Assembly: GCF_002005205.3 (NCBI RefSeq)
Contig: NZ_CP019701.2
Span: 682,001-746,000, forward strand
Length of the DNA: 64,000 bases
Origin: Rhizobium rhizogenes
GTDB taxonomy: Bacteria; Pseudomonadota; Alphaproteobacteria; Rhizobiales; Rhizobiaceae
Direction: 5' to 3'
Part shown: positions 1-7,431 of the stretch, piece by piece
Layout: each line of letters starts with the position of its first letter
How positions within the stretch are numbered: position 1 is the first letter of the stretch
Program-made: the position numbers and the translations under genes
The notes under the pieces: model-generated
The model's input: the letters and a program-made list of their open reading frames with translations, nothing else
Databases searched by the model: none
Told to the model about the DNA's origin: nothing

Positions 1-221
1 ACATAACCCGCCTGTGGCACCGTCACGCCATAGGTCGTGGCGACGTCGGGCAACAGGCCCATGATGGCGAATTCGCCGGTGCCGATGCCGAAGCCGCCGG
101 CGGCCAGCGCCAGCTCGATCAGCGCGATGGCAAGCGGCGAGAGCGCCACGGCCGGAGTGTCCGTGTAAACGGTTTCATTCTCCGCTGCGGGGCGAATTTC
201 GGAAATATTCGACTGGCTCAT
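1..221 (-). CDS. MFS transporter, N-terminal part (runs off left edge)
   Basis: Reading leftward from the ATG at 221, the frame is open to the window edge and encodes about 73 residues. After a polar N-terminus of about 30 residues comes a hydrophobic first membrane segment ending in GTGEFAIMGLLPDVA. That motif is typical of the first helix and loop of major facilitator superfamily drug or sugar exporters of the AraJ/YdhP type (family knowledge). The rest of the gene lies outside the window, so the substrate cannot be judged. Its leader is unusual: an intrinsic terminator and a short ORF lie directly upstream (listed separately). It is divergent from the lipid-kinase-like gene that starts at 459. 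Confidence 0.8.
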   Translation of the reverse strand, partial: MSQSNISEIRPAAENETVYTDTPAVALSPLAIALIELALAAGGFGIGTGEFAIMGLLPDVATTYGVTVPQAGY

Positions 222-307
222 GGTGACCTGAGAAGGGGGAGGACCCCACAGAAAAAAGGGCAAGACCGTATGGGAGCGGTCTGCCCTGACTGGAGATGCG
301 CGGTCAT
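218..307 (-). CDS. Putative 29-codon leader ORF overlapping the MFS start
   Basis: A short frame starts at ATG 307 and stops with TGA at 220-218, so its stop overlaps the ATG of the MFS gene (CCATGA arrangement). It runs through the terminator hairpin at 251-286. A weak AAGG lies about ten bases upstream of its start. The encoded peptide has no recognisable domain; it holds several prolines and a Cys-Pro-Phe-Phe-Cys stretch. I infer a possible regulatory leader peptide, since translation through the hairpin would disrupt it. No evidence of translation can be seen beyond this layout, and chance is possible. Confidence 0.35.
   Translation of the reverse strand: MTAHLQSGQTAPIRSCPFFCGVLPLLRSP
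251..286 (-). terminator. Intrinsic terminator inside the MFS leader (attenuator candidate)
   Basis: On the minus strand a stem GGGCAGACCG/CGGTCTTGCCC (one bulged base, 8-nt loop) is followed by six U residues. It ends about 30 bases before the MFS start codon and no upstream gene on this strand needs a terminator. It could therefore attenuate the MFS gene or end a small RNA. The plus strand has no T-tract, so the orientation is clear. Confidence 0.7.
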
Positions 308-458
308 GAAAATGACCTTAAGTGATCCCTAACATGAAATGATGCGTTGCGGTAGAGCGATTCTCGGCAAAAGACGATCTTCACGCGATGGTGTTCGGAA
401 CTCTATATGAAGCCAGGCATTTACGCGCGGCTGTGAACGTTACGGGACCGGGTTGGAC

Positions 459-1367
459 ATGAAGCTCATTGCAATTTTCAATCGTGATGGTGGCACCTTT
501 CGCACCACTGATATGGATGCTTATTGCGACCACGCCCGCGCGGTCTTTTCCCGGGCCGGGCACGAGATCGATTGCCGTCTGGTTTCCGGAAAGGACATTG
601 TCGATGAATTGGAGCGCGCTGCCGATGAGCCTGATATTGAAGGCATCATTGCCGGTGGCGGCGATGGCACCATTTCGGCTGCCGCCGGCATCGCCTGGAA
701 ACAGGGCATAGCGCTCGGCATTGTACCGGCCGGCACCATGAACCTGTTTGCCCGCTCGCTGAAACTGCCGCTCGACATTCGCCTGGCACTGGAAACGCTG
801 GCGACTGGCGAGATCGCCAACGTGGATATAGCCAGCGCCAACGGCCGGCTTTTCGTTCACCAGTTTTCCGCCGGTCTGCATTCGCGCATGGTGCGTTATC
901 GCAACAACCTCGCTTTCGCCTCCCGCCTCGGCAAGATCAAGGCAAGCATCCGCGCCGCCGTCAGCGTCATCCTCAATCCGCCGGTCTTCGAGGTCGAATA
1001 TACCGTCAATGGCGAAACCCAGCACCGCAAGGTCTCGGCCATTTCCGTCTCCAACAATGAATTCGGCCAGAATTCGCTGCTGGTGGCGGATAGTGTATCC
1101 GGCGGCCATCTCGGTTTTTACCTCACCGATCCGCTGCGCCCCTCCGGCGTTGCAAGGCTTGCCTTCGACATTTTGCGCGGCAGGCTGAAGGAAAACGCCG
1201 CCGTGACAGCCATGACGGTGACGGATGTGGAACTGCATTTTCCCAGGAAGCGTCACGATGTGCGCTGCGTCATCGATGGCGAATTGCTGCCGATGGAGCG
1301 GGATGTGGCGCTGGAGGTGCATGCCGGCGAGTTGAAGGTGCTGGTGGGCCGGGCGTTTTTCGCCTAG
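459..1367 (+). CDS. Diacylglycerol/sphingosine kinase-like (DAGK catalytic domain) protein
   Basis: This 302-residue protein carries the GGGDGT nucleotide-binding signature of the diacylglycerol kinase catalytic domain near residues 66-71, followed by the GIVPAGTMNLFARSL segment that matches the family's conserved GTxNxxA region. A C-terminal beta-rich half (about 130-302) fits the YegS/DgkB fold. By family it should be cytoplasmic and phosphorylate a lipid hydroxyl with ATP; the actual lipid is unknown. I chose ATG 459; an in-frame TTG two codons earlier (453) is possible. It is divergent from the MFS exporter and followed by a palindromic repeat. A long antisense open frame over this gene is a shadow. 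Confidence 0.85.
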   Translation: MKLIAIFNRDGGTFRTTDMDAYCDHARAVFSRAGHEIDCRLVSGKDIVDELERAADEPDIEGIIAGGGDGTISAAAGIAWKQGIALGIVPAGTMNLFARSLKLPLDIRLALETLATGEIANVDIASANGRLFVHQFSAGLHSRMVRYRNNLAFASRLGKIKASIRAAVSVILNPPVFEVEYTVNGETQHRKVSAISVSNNEFGQNSLLVADSVSGGHLGFYLTDPLRPSGVARLAFDILRGRLKENAAVTAMTVTDVELHFPRKRHDVRCVIDGELLPMERDVALEVHAGELKVLVGRAFFA

Positions 1368-1398
1368 CGCGGACGGAGTGCGTTTGGATCGGGAGCAC

Positions 1399-1540
1399 GC
1401 CGCTTGTTTCTTCTCCCCGAGGGGAGAAGTCCGCGGCAGCAGGATGAGGGGGGAAGCTCTCGGTCCATCACTGGCGTTGCCCTCTCATCCGACCCTTCGG
1501 ACCACCTTCTCCCCGACCGGGGAGAAGAAACGGGCGGCAA
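1399..1540. repeat. Palindromic intergenic repeat, family A (copy 1)
   Basis: Outer arms GCCGCTTGTTTCTTCTCCCC and GGGGAGAAGAAACGGGCGGC flank inner modules: a CTCCCCGAGGGGAG hairpin, CCGCGGCAGCAGGATGAGGG, and CATCCGACCCTTCGGACCACC. Three more copies lie at 43397, 45191 and 52806. It resembles in form the mosaic palindromic elements (RIME-like) of rhizobia. It is non-coding; short frames through it are spurious. Confidence 0.85.
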
Positions 1541-1660
1541 CCGCCCGTTCAATGCATTGCCCCCTGAAAATCACCAGCCTTGCCAAATCAAAGCCGCCCG
1601 GCCATGTTCGGCAGGCGCGGTGGCTTGAGCGCCGTTGCCTTTATGGGAGTGCGATCTGTC

Positions 1661-3034
1661 ATGAATGAAGTCTCCAAGCCGATGTCCAACCTTGCCGCCA
1701 TCGATGCCGCCCATCACCTCCATCCCTTTTCCGACATGGGCAAGCTGAATGCCGCCGGCACCCGCATCATCGAGCGGGCCGAAGGGGTGTTCATCTATGA
1801 CAGCACCGGCAAGAAATATCTCGATGCCTTTGCCGGCCTCTGGTGCGTGAATATTGGCTATGGACGCCGCGAAATCGCCGAAGTCGTTCAGAGGCAGATG
1901 AACGAGCTGCCCTATTACAACGCGTTTTTCGGCACCACCACGCCGCCCGCGACGCTTCTGGCGCAGAAGATCGCCTCGCGCGCCGGGCCTGACATGAACC
2001 ATGTGTTCTTCACCAATTCCGGTTCGGAAGCGACCGACACCTGGTTCCGCATGGCGCGGGTCTACTGGAAGGCGCTCGGCCATCCGACGAAGACGCAGGT
2101 CATTGCCCGCCGTAACGGCTATCACGGCTCGACGGTGGCCGGCGCCTCGCTCGGCGGCATGAAATGGATGCACGAGCAGGGTAACCTGCCGATCGAAGGC
2201 GTTGCCCATATCGGCCAGCCCTACTGGTATGCCGAAGGCGGCGATCTTTCGCCCGCCGAGTTCGGCCTGAAAGTGGCGCGCGAACTGGATGCGAAGATCG
2301 ACGAACTCGGCGAGGAAAACGTCGCCGCTTTCGTCGCCGAACCCATTCAGGGGGCAGGCGGCGTCATCGTGCCGCCGGAGACCTACTGGCCGGAAATCGC
2401 CCGCATCTGCAAGGCGCGCAATATCCTGCTCGTCTCCGACGAGGTGATCTGCGGCTTCGGCCGTCTCGGCTCGTGGTTCGGTTACCAGCATTTCGGCGTG
2501 GAGCCGGATTTCGCCCCCGTCGCCAAGGGCCTGTCCTCCGGTTATCTGCCGATCGGCGGCGTCATCGTTTCCGACCGGGTGGCGGAAGTGATGTTGTCGG
2601 AAGTCGGCGACTTCAACCACGGCTTTACCTATTCCGGCCACCCCGTCTGCGCCGCCGCCGCGCTGGAAAACCTCCGTATCATCGAGAATGAGGGTCTGGT
2701 GGAGCGGGTGCGCGACGATATCGGCCCCTATTTCTCCGAAGGCTGGAAAAGCTTGACCGACCACGAACTGGTGGGCGAGGCCGTGAATGTCGGCCTGATG
2801 GGCGGTCTGCAGATAACGGCCGACAAGGCAACCCGCCGGCGTTTCGCCAAGCCCGATGACATCGGTACCGCCGTACGCAATCATTGCCTTGCAAACGGCC
2901 TTGTCATGCGCGCCACCGGCGACCGCATGCTGGCCTCGCCGGCGCTGACGATCAGCCGTTCGGAAGTGGATGAGATCATCGAGACGTTGCGCAAGGGGCT
3001 CGATCACCTGCGTGATACGCGAGAGCATTTCTAG
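1661..3034 (+). CDS. Class III PLP-dependent aminotransferase (omega-amino acid/putrescine:pyruvate type)
   Basis: This 457-residue protein is a full-length class III (ornithine/omega) aminotransferase. Visible motifs are FTNSGSEATDT (PLP phosphate binding), the AFVAEPIQGAGG and LVSDEVICGFGRLG segments with the Asp that pairs with the pyridine nitrogen, and VAKGLSSGYLPIGG with the Schiff-base Lys. GFTYSGHPVCAAAAL is also typical. Members transfer the amino group of beta-alanine, 4-aminobutyrate, putrescine or other omega-amines to pyruvate; the donor cannot be fixed from sequence. Genome annotations often label such proteins aspartate aminotransferase family. Start: ATG 1661, with GGGAG upstream; TTG 1580 would add 27 residues that overlap repeat-derived sequence, and ATG 1682 is also possible. 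Confidence 0.87.
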   Translation: MNEVSKPMSNLAAIDAAHHLHPFSDMGKLNAAGTRIIERAEGVFIYDSTGKKYLDAFAGLWCVNIGYGRREIAEVVQRQMNELPYYNAFFGTTTPPATLLAQKIASRAGPDMNHVFFTNSGSEATDTWFRMARVYWKALGHPTKTQVIARRNGYHGSTVAGASLGGMKWMHEQGNLPIEGVAHIGQPYWYAEGGDLSPAEFGLKVARELDAKIDELGEENVAAFVAEPIQGAGGVIVPPETYWPEIARICKARNILLVSDEVICGFGRLGSWFGYQHFGVEPDFAPVAKGLSSGYLPIGGVIVSDRVAEVMLSEVGDFNHGFTYSGHPVCAAAALENLRIIENEGLVERVRDDIGPYFSEGWKSLTDHELVGEAVNVGLMGGLQITADKATRRRFAKPDDIGTAVRNHCLANGLVMRATGDRMLASPALTISRSEVDEIIETLRKGLDHLRDTREHF

Positions 3035-3078
3035 GAAAAGTGGACAGCGGTTTTCCGTTAGAGAATGCGAAAAAAGAT
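3025..3078. repeat. Rhizobial short repeat before the osmC-like gene
   Basis: The stretch GAGAGCATTTCTAGGAAAAG followed by a GCGGTTTTCCG arm can fold into a hairpin (GGAAAA/TTTTCC). A diverged relative lies at 3620-3718 after the next gene, so the OsmC gene is bracketed. It overlaps the last codons of the aminotransferase. Comparable sequences are common between rhizobial genes (knowledge). Confidence 0.55.
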
Positions 3079-3098
3079 TCCAAGGGAGGAATAATCAG

Positions 3099-3569
3099 AT
3101 GGCAGGACAGGAACATCGTTACGCCGTGCAGGTGAAATGGACCGGCAATCGCGGCAAGGGCACATCCGGCTACCGCGACTATGAACGCGACTACACGATT
3201 TCCACCGCAGGGAAAGCCGATATCGCCGGCTCATCGGACCCCGCTTTCCGCGGCGATCCCTCCCGCTGGAATCCCGAAGACCTGCTGGTTGCCTCGCTCT
3301 CGGCCTGCCACAAGCTCTGGTACCTGCATTTCTGCTCGGTCAACGGCATCATCGTTGAAGACTATGTCGACAATGCCGAAGGTACGCTTGTCATGGAAAA
3401 GGACGGCGCGGGGCAATTCAGCGAAGTGGTGCTGAAACCGGTCATCACCATCTCGAAGGGCGATCCTGCCCGCGCGGACGAACTGCACCATGATGCGCAT
3501 GATAAGTGCTTCATCGCCCGGTCGGTGAATTTTCCGGTGCGGGTGGAGGGGACGGTGAAAGTGGTTTGA
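3099..3569 (+). CDS. OsmC family peroxiredoxin-like protein
   Basis: This 156-residue protein matches the OsmC/Ohr superfamily in length and motifs. NPEDLLVASLSAC places one Cys at residue 70 and HDKCFIARSV another at 137, the spacing expected for the peroxidatic and resolving pair that reduces organic hydroperoxides. It should be a cytoplasmic dimer using dithiols as reductant. It looks closer to the general OsmC-like group than to Ohr proper. The start at 3099 is supported by a strong AAGGGAGGA ribosome binding site at 3082-3090; a longer frame from 2970 would overlap the aminotransferase and is rejected. Short repeats bracket the gene. Confidence 0.85.
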   Translation: MAGQEHRYAVQVKWTGNRGKGTSGYRDYERDYTISTAGKADIAGSSDPAFRGDPSRWNPEDLLVASLSACHKLWYLHFCSVNGIIVEDYVDNAEGTLVMEKDGAGQFSEVVLKPVITISKGDPARADELHHDAHDKCFIARSVNFPVRVEGTVKVV

Positions 3570-3619
3570 TACGGATGTGGCGCGCGATCTGCGCGAGTGG
3601 ACCGCGGCGGGCAACTTCA

Positions 3620-3718
3620 CGAGAGCATGTCCAGTAAAAGTGCGTAGTTGTTTTGCTGGACGTCCGTAAAAATAAAGGGATAGAGCGCTTCCAAAGATCT
3701 CGATTTGTCTGAAGCGCT
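3620..3718. repeat. Rhizobial short repeat after the osmC-like gene
   Basis: It begins GAGAGCATGTCCAGTAAAAG, continues with a GTTTTGCTGGAC arm, and ends with AGAGCGCTTCC...GAAGCGCTAT, itself an inverted repeat (AGCGCTTC/GAAGCGCT). The first half is similar to the element at 3025-3078. Confidence 0.5.
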
Positions 3719-3788
3719 ATAGGCTCAGTCATAATTGTTGTTGTCCGCTCAATGCGTTATTTTGCTGTGATTGTATTGTTTCTTTCTC

Positions 3789-3903
3789 CGTCATTCCGGC
3801 CTTGAGCCGGAATCCAGTCAGCCCAAGTCCTTGGGCTGAAAAGACTCCTCTCGCCGAGCGGACGCACGTCGGCTGGATTCCGGCTCAAGGCCGGAATGAC
3901 GGA
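3789..3903. repeat. Palindromic intergenic repeat, family B (copy 1)
   Basis: The arms are CGTCATTCCGGCCTTGAGCC and the reverse complement-like GGCTCAAGGCCGGAATGACGG. The centre holds CAGCCCAAGTCCTTGGGCTG and a GC-rich variable part. Related copies lie at 21552, 27716, 31630 (half) and 49180 (partial). It fills most of the 376-bp gap 3570-3945, which has no gene. Confidence 0.85.
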
Positions 3904-3945
3904 GGTTATGTTCCTTGATGGCAGTGAGAGCATTGAGTGAGTCAA

Positions 3946-4137
3946 TTAGGACTCATCCGTTCTCCAGCTATCGCGGATTCCATTGAGATTGCCTTCACGG
4001 CCGACGTCTCGAAGTTTCCGGTGTATACGGATGAATTCTCTCAGAGCCATTTCAACCGCCGCTTCGGTGTTGGAGAGGCCGGCCATTTCCATCACCTCTG
4101 CGATCAACTCATCATCAAAATCGATCGTTACTCGCAA
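3946..4137 (-). CDS. Orphan VapB-type antitoxin (ribbon-helix-helix)
   Basis: This 63-residue protein starts MRVTIDFDDELIAEVMEMAG, continues with a helix holding TEAAVEMALREFIR, and ends in a short charged tail. The layout (beta-strand, two helices, C-terminal extension) is that of VapB-type antitoxins, which bind their own promoter and neutralise a PIN-domain VapC RNase. No VapC frame follows: the next 376 bp downstream on this strand hold only repeats, and AMP nucleosidase lies upstream. It therefore looks like an antitoxin that has lost its toxin or serves a distant one. The start is TTG 4137, the only plausible start after the in-frame stop at 4147-4149. Confidence 0.7.
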   Translation of the reverse strand: MRVTIDFDDELIAEVMEMAGLSNTEAAVEMALREFIRIHRKLRDVGREGNLNGIRDSWRTDES

Positions 4138-4195
4138 TTCAACGCCTCAAGGTGTCTGAGCCACATCAGCACCTTGAGGGCGAAGATGTGCAATC

Positions 4196-5701
4196 TTACT
4201 GGAACGCCGTCTCGTAAAAGCTGCGAAGCTTGCGCGAGTGCAGCGTTTCCGTCGGCATGGCGGCGAGCTTCTGCACGGCGCGGATGCCGATCTGCAGATG
4301 CTGGGCGACCTGGGTGCGGTAAAACTCCGTCGCCATGCCCGGCAGTTTCAGTTCGCCATGCAGCGGCTTGTCGGAGACGCAGAGCAGGGTGCCGTAGGGC
4401 ACGCGGAAGCGGAAGCCGTTGGCCGCGATGGTGGCCGATTCCATATCGAGCGCTATGGCGCGCGACTGCGACAGGCGCTTGACGGGGCCGGCCTGATCGC
4501 GAAGCTCCCAGTTGCGGTTGTCGATGGTGGCGACGGTGCCGGTGCGCATGATGCGCTTCAGCTCGAAGCCCTCGTAGCCCGTGACTTCCGCCACAGCGCC
4601 TTCCAGCGCCAGCTGCACTTCGGCCAGCGCCGGGATCGGCACCCAGACCGGCAGGTCGTCATCAAGCACGTGGTCCTCACGCACATAGGCATGCGCCAGA
4701 ACATAATCGCCCAGCCGCTGGCTGTTGCGCAGGCCGGCGCAATGGCCGACCATCAGCCAGGCATGCGGGCGCAGTACGGCGATATGGTCGGTGATCGTCT
4801 TGGCGTTGGAAGGGCCGACGCCGATATTGACGAGCGTGATGCCCGCATGGCCCTTTTTCTTCAGGTGATAGGCTGGCATCTGCGGCAGGCGGGCGAGCAC
4901 GGCGTCCGTTTCCGGCCTGTCGGAACCGGCAGGGGTGATGATATTGCCGGGCTCCACGAAGGCCGTGTAACCTTCGCCGCCATTCTTCATCATCTGCCGC
5001 GCCCATGCGGCGAATTCGTCGATATAGAACTGGTAGTTGGTGAACAGCACGAAGTTCTGGAAATGGCTGGCGCTGGTCGCCGTATAGTGGCTGAGGCGTG
5101 CCAGCGAATAATCGATGCGCTGCGCGGTAAAGGGCGCCAGCGGCGCGGGTTCGCCCGGCACCTGATCATATTCGCCATTGGCGATGAGATCGTCGGTATT
5201 GTTGAGATCGGGCGTATCGAAAAGATCGCGCAGCGGCACATCGGAGAGCGACGATGCAGCCGCCGCCTCGACATAGGCGCCTTCGCCGAAGGCGAAATGC
5301 AGCGGAATGGGCGTCGCCGATTCCGAGACGGTGACCGGAACGCCGTGGTTCTTCATCAGAAGCCCCAGCTGTTCCTTCAGGTAATGGCGGAACAGCTCCG
5401 GCCGGGTGATCGTCGTCGTGTAGACGCCGGGCGCGGTGACATGGCCGTAGGAAAGGCGGGAATCGACATGACCGAAAGTTGCCGTCTCCAGGCTCACTTG
5501 CGGATAGCAGGCGCGGTAACGGCCGGCAATCGGCGCACCCTTGGCAAGGTCGGTGAAGGAATTGATCAGGAACGCCGTATTGCGTTCGTAAAGCGCGGTC
5601 AAAGCCTCGACGGCTTCTTTCGGGTCCGTGAATGTCTGCGGCGCGAAAGGTTCGGGGCTGATGAAGGTGAGGGGCGGAATCGTTCGTTTTGCTATTGTCA
5701 T
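4196..5701 (-). CDS. amn: AMP nucleosidase
   Basis: This 501-residue protein has the length and layout of Amn: an N-terminal regulatory domain (about 1-180, containing GRYRACYPQVSLETATFGHV and TITRPELFRHYL) and a C-terminal nucleoside phosphorylase-like domain (NIGVGPSNAKTITDHIAVLR, ALDMESATIAANGFRFRVPYGTLLCVSDKPLHGELK). It hydrolyses AMP to adenine and ribose 5-phosphate and helps control the adenylate pool. The Asp-Met-Glu-Ser of the catalytic region is present. The gene stands alone on the minus strand, with the VapB-like gene 58 bp downstream. Antisense open frames over it are spurious. Confidence 0.93.
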   Translation of the reverse strand: MTIAKRTIPPLTFISPEPFAPQTFTDPKEAVEALTALYERNTAFLINSFTDLAKGAPIAGRYRACYPQVSLETATFGHVDSRLSYGHVTAPGVYTTTITRPELFRHYLKEQLGLLMKNHGVPVTVSESATPIPLHFAFGEGAYVEAAAASSLSDVPLRDLFDTPDLNNTDDLIANGEYDQVPGEPAPLAPFTAQRIDYSLARLSHYTATSASHFQNFVLFTNYQFYIDEFAAWARQMMKNGGEGYTAFVEPGNIITPAGSDRPETDAVLARLPQMPAYHLKKKGHAGITLVNIGVGPSNAKTITDHIAVLRPHAWLMVGHCAGLRNSQRLGDYVLAHAYVREDHVLDDDLPVWVPIPALAEVQLALEGAVAEVTGYEGFELKRIMRTGTVATIDNRNWELRDQAGPVKRLSQSRAIALDMESATIAANGFRFRVPYGTLLCVSDKPLHGELKLPGMATEFYRTQVAQHLQIGIRAVQKLAAMPTETLHSRKLRSFYETAFQ

Positions 5702-5806
5702 GGCCCATTATAAGAGGCCAATTTCGACAGGCAAGCGACAGAAATACGAAGAAACTGAAAAGAAACGGAAAATGCGGCTCAAGGAGGAGTGGCGGCGGCG
5801 AAGATA

Positions 5807-5980
5807 TCAGCCGAGTGCGCCACGCTGCAGGCTCATCAGCAATACGAAACCGGCGCCTTTCGAGGCGGGGCGGGGGTCGGCCTTGTAGACCGCAAGTCCC
5901 GCCACCGGGCCGAGAAAGATCGAGGCCATCAGCACCAGCCGCAGAGCGGAAAACAGGCCGTTGGAAAAGCTTGTGGTCAT
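5807..5980 (-). CDS. Small membrane protein, 57 aa
   Basis: The frame runs from ATG 5980 (GAGGAC six bases upstream) to TGA at 5809-5807. After a short polar start it has one hydrophobic segment, SALRLVLMASIFLGPVAGLA, then a lysine/proline linker and a second short hydrophobic patch (GAGFVLLMSL). I do not recognise a family. It lies 10 bases after the stop of another small membrane protein gene (5991-6167), so the two are probably cotranscribed. Confidence 0.6.
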   Translation of the reverse strand: MTTSFSNGLFSALRLVLMASIFLGPVAGLAVYKADPRPASKGAGFVLLMSLQRGALG

Positions 5981-5990
5981 CGGTCAGTCC

Positions 5991-6167
5991 TCAAAGTACG
6001 ACGGGGCAATTGGCGGCGGGTGACGGGCTGTGCTGGCAGGCGATTGCCGCGCCCGCATTCACCCGCTGGAAACTGCGGTTAGGATTGACGACGAGCGAAG
6101 CGAAGGACATGGCGAAGATCGCCATGAGAAACGCGAAGATTGCCAGCCGGCTTATCAGCTTTGCCAT
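5991..6167 (-). CDS. Small membrane/secreted protein, 58 aa
   Basis: The most likely start is ATG 6167, because AAGGGG lies seven bases upstream; ATG 6173 would place the SD too close. The protein opens MAKLISRLAIFAFLMAIFAM, a signal-anchor or signal peptide, and continues with a short soluble part containing CQHSPSPAANC with two cysteines. Function is unknown. If the segment is cleaved, the mature product would be only about 35 residues with a possible disulfide. Confidence 0.6.
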   Translation of the reverse strand: MAKLISRLAIFAFLMAIFAMSFASLVVNPNRSFQRVNAGAAIACQHSPSPAANCPVVL

Positions 6168-6328
6168 GTCCATTCCCCTTATTGGAGTTGATGGACAGAG
6201 TTTTGCCATACTCGGACTGAACGGACCCTGAGGCCCCGGTTCATATGGTGTTCAGGGATGTTAACGGGTGGTGACATGGCAAATTGATGCCACAATGGCG
6301 CAGGGCACCGCGCCGACCGCGTATTTTT

Positions 6329-6925
6329 TCAGGTTGGAGGGACTGCCATACGGGCGGCAAGATCGGCCACGAGGGTCTCGAATGCCTGAGGCTCGGCCAC
6401 ATCGACGAGCGGCACGTGGTGCTCCTGCGCCGATGCCAGCATTTCGGTGTTTTCCCGCAGTGATCGCTCGATGAAGGCATCCATGATCCGCCGCTGGTGG
6501 GCAGCGGCATCTTCATATCGGGCGTGAGAGCGCATCCGCTCAAGAAGAAAGTCATTCCCGGCATGAAGGAACACGCCGGCGACCGTGCTGCCAAGCAGGG
6601 GCGCCATGAATTCCGGGCGCAGGGCCGCACCCTCGAAGATTGCGCGGCTGCCGCCATGGGAGCTGCTGTCGATCATCGGGCGGATCAATGGCCAGATATT
6701 GTGGTGATGCACCTTGAGAAACCAGTGGATCGTTTCCGCTGACAGCTGCGTGTAATATTCCTCCACCGGTGCCGGTATGCCCGGCCAGGGCCTGCCGGGG
6801 TGGCGGGCGAGACTGTCGGTCGATATCGCCTCGCAGCGGAGCCTTTTACTCAAAATACCGGCAAGGGTGCTTTTGCCCACATGCGAGGTGCCGGCAATCA
6901 GGATCGTCGTAAGGCTGGGAGGCAT
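6329..6925 (-). CDS. P-loop kinase-like protein
   Basis: This 198-residue protein carries a Walker A motif at the N-terminus (GTSHVGKST, about residues 12-20) and an IFEGAALRPEF segment with an acidic residue in the Walker B-like position. The size and layout resemble small-molecule kinases of the 2-phosphoglycerate kinase/AAA_33 type. It should be cytoplasmic and ATP-binding; I cannot name the substrate. The start ATG 6925 has GAGAG upstream. It stands about 160 bp upstream, on the same strand, of the two small membrane protein genes; 168 bp separate it from the DUF2147 gene. Confidence 0.7.
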   Translation of the reverse strand: MPPSLTTILIAGTSHVGKSTLAGILSKRLRCEAISTDSLARHPGRPWPGIPAPVEEYYTQLSAETIHWFLKVHHHNIWPLIRPMIDSSSHGGSRAIFEGAALRPEFMAPLLGSTVAGVFLHAGNDFLLERMRSHARYEDAAAHQRRIMDAFIERSLRENTEMLASAQEHHVPLVDVAEPQAFETLVADLAARMAVPPT

Positions 6926-7092
6926 GCATCACTCTCGTTGCTGTTCAGGCCGGCGCAACGATACATCAGCGGGGATATGTGTTCCACGCCGCATCGCTCA
7001 TGATGGACATGGAAGCCTGTGGATGCCTTGGCCAGCCGGACGGCGGGGAGCCTCAGGCCCGCCCGCCGCCCCGGTTACCGGCTTATCAGGCG

Positions 7093-7431
7093 TTACAGCC
7101 GCGTCCAGGTCTGCGATTTGCAGAGAACCTTCAGAACGCAGCCCTTCATGTTCAGCGAATTGCCGGAAACGGTGCCGGAGCCGCTATAGGTCTTGTCATT
7201 GGCGGGGTCGGTGATTTCACCCGAATAGCTGTTTCCCTTGCCGGAAAGCTTGCCGATCTGTTTTCCGGCATGTTTGCCTGTCTTCAGCGTCACGCAGAAG
7301 GCGCCGCCGCAGGGGCCGATCACCGCGGTTTCGCCGCTGGCCGTTTTCCAGTTGCCCTCGATGGCCTCTGCGGCAAAGGCAAGGTTGCTGCCCATCAACA
7401 GGGCCGCGGCAATCATCATCACACGCTTCAT
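7093..7431 (-). CDS. DUF2147 family secreted protein
   Basis: This 112-residue protein begins with a clear signal peptide (MKRVMMIAAALLMGSNLAFA, cleavage after AFA). The mature part shows the DUF2147 pattern: EGNWKTASGETAVI, two central Cys residues in PCGGAFCVTL, ITDPANDKTYSGSGTVSGN and a C-terminal CVLKVLCKSQTWTR. The fold is a small lipocalin-like beta barrel in the periplasm, with unknown ligand. Four Cys could form two disulfides. GGGAGG lies just upstream of the start. Confidence 0.85.
   Translation of the reverse strand: MKRVMMIAAALLMGSNLAFAAEAIEGNWKTASGETAVIGPCGGAFCVTLKTGKHAGKQIGKLSGKGNSYSGEITDPANDKTYSGSGTVSGNSLNMKGCVLKVLCKSQTWTRL

Noticed and set aside
3570..3945. A hidden VapC toxin next to the VapB-like gene
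   Set aside because: No PIN-domain motif in any frame; the gap is filled by palindromic repeats.
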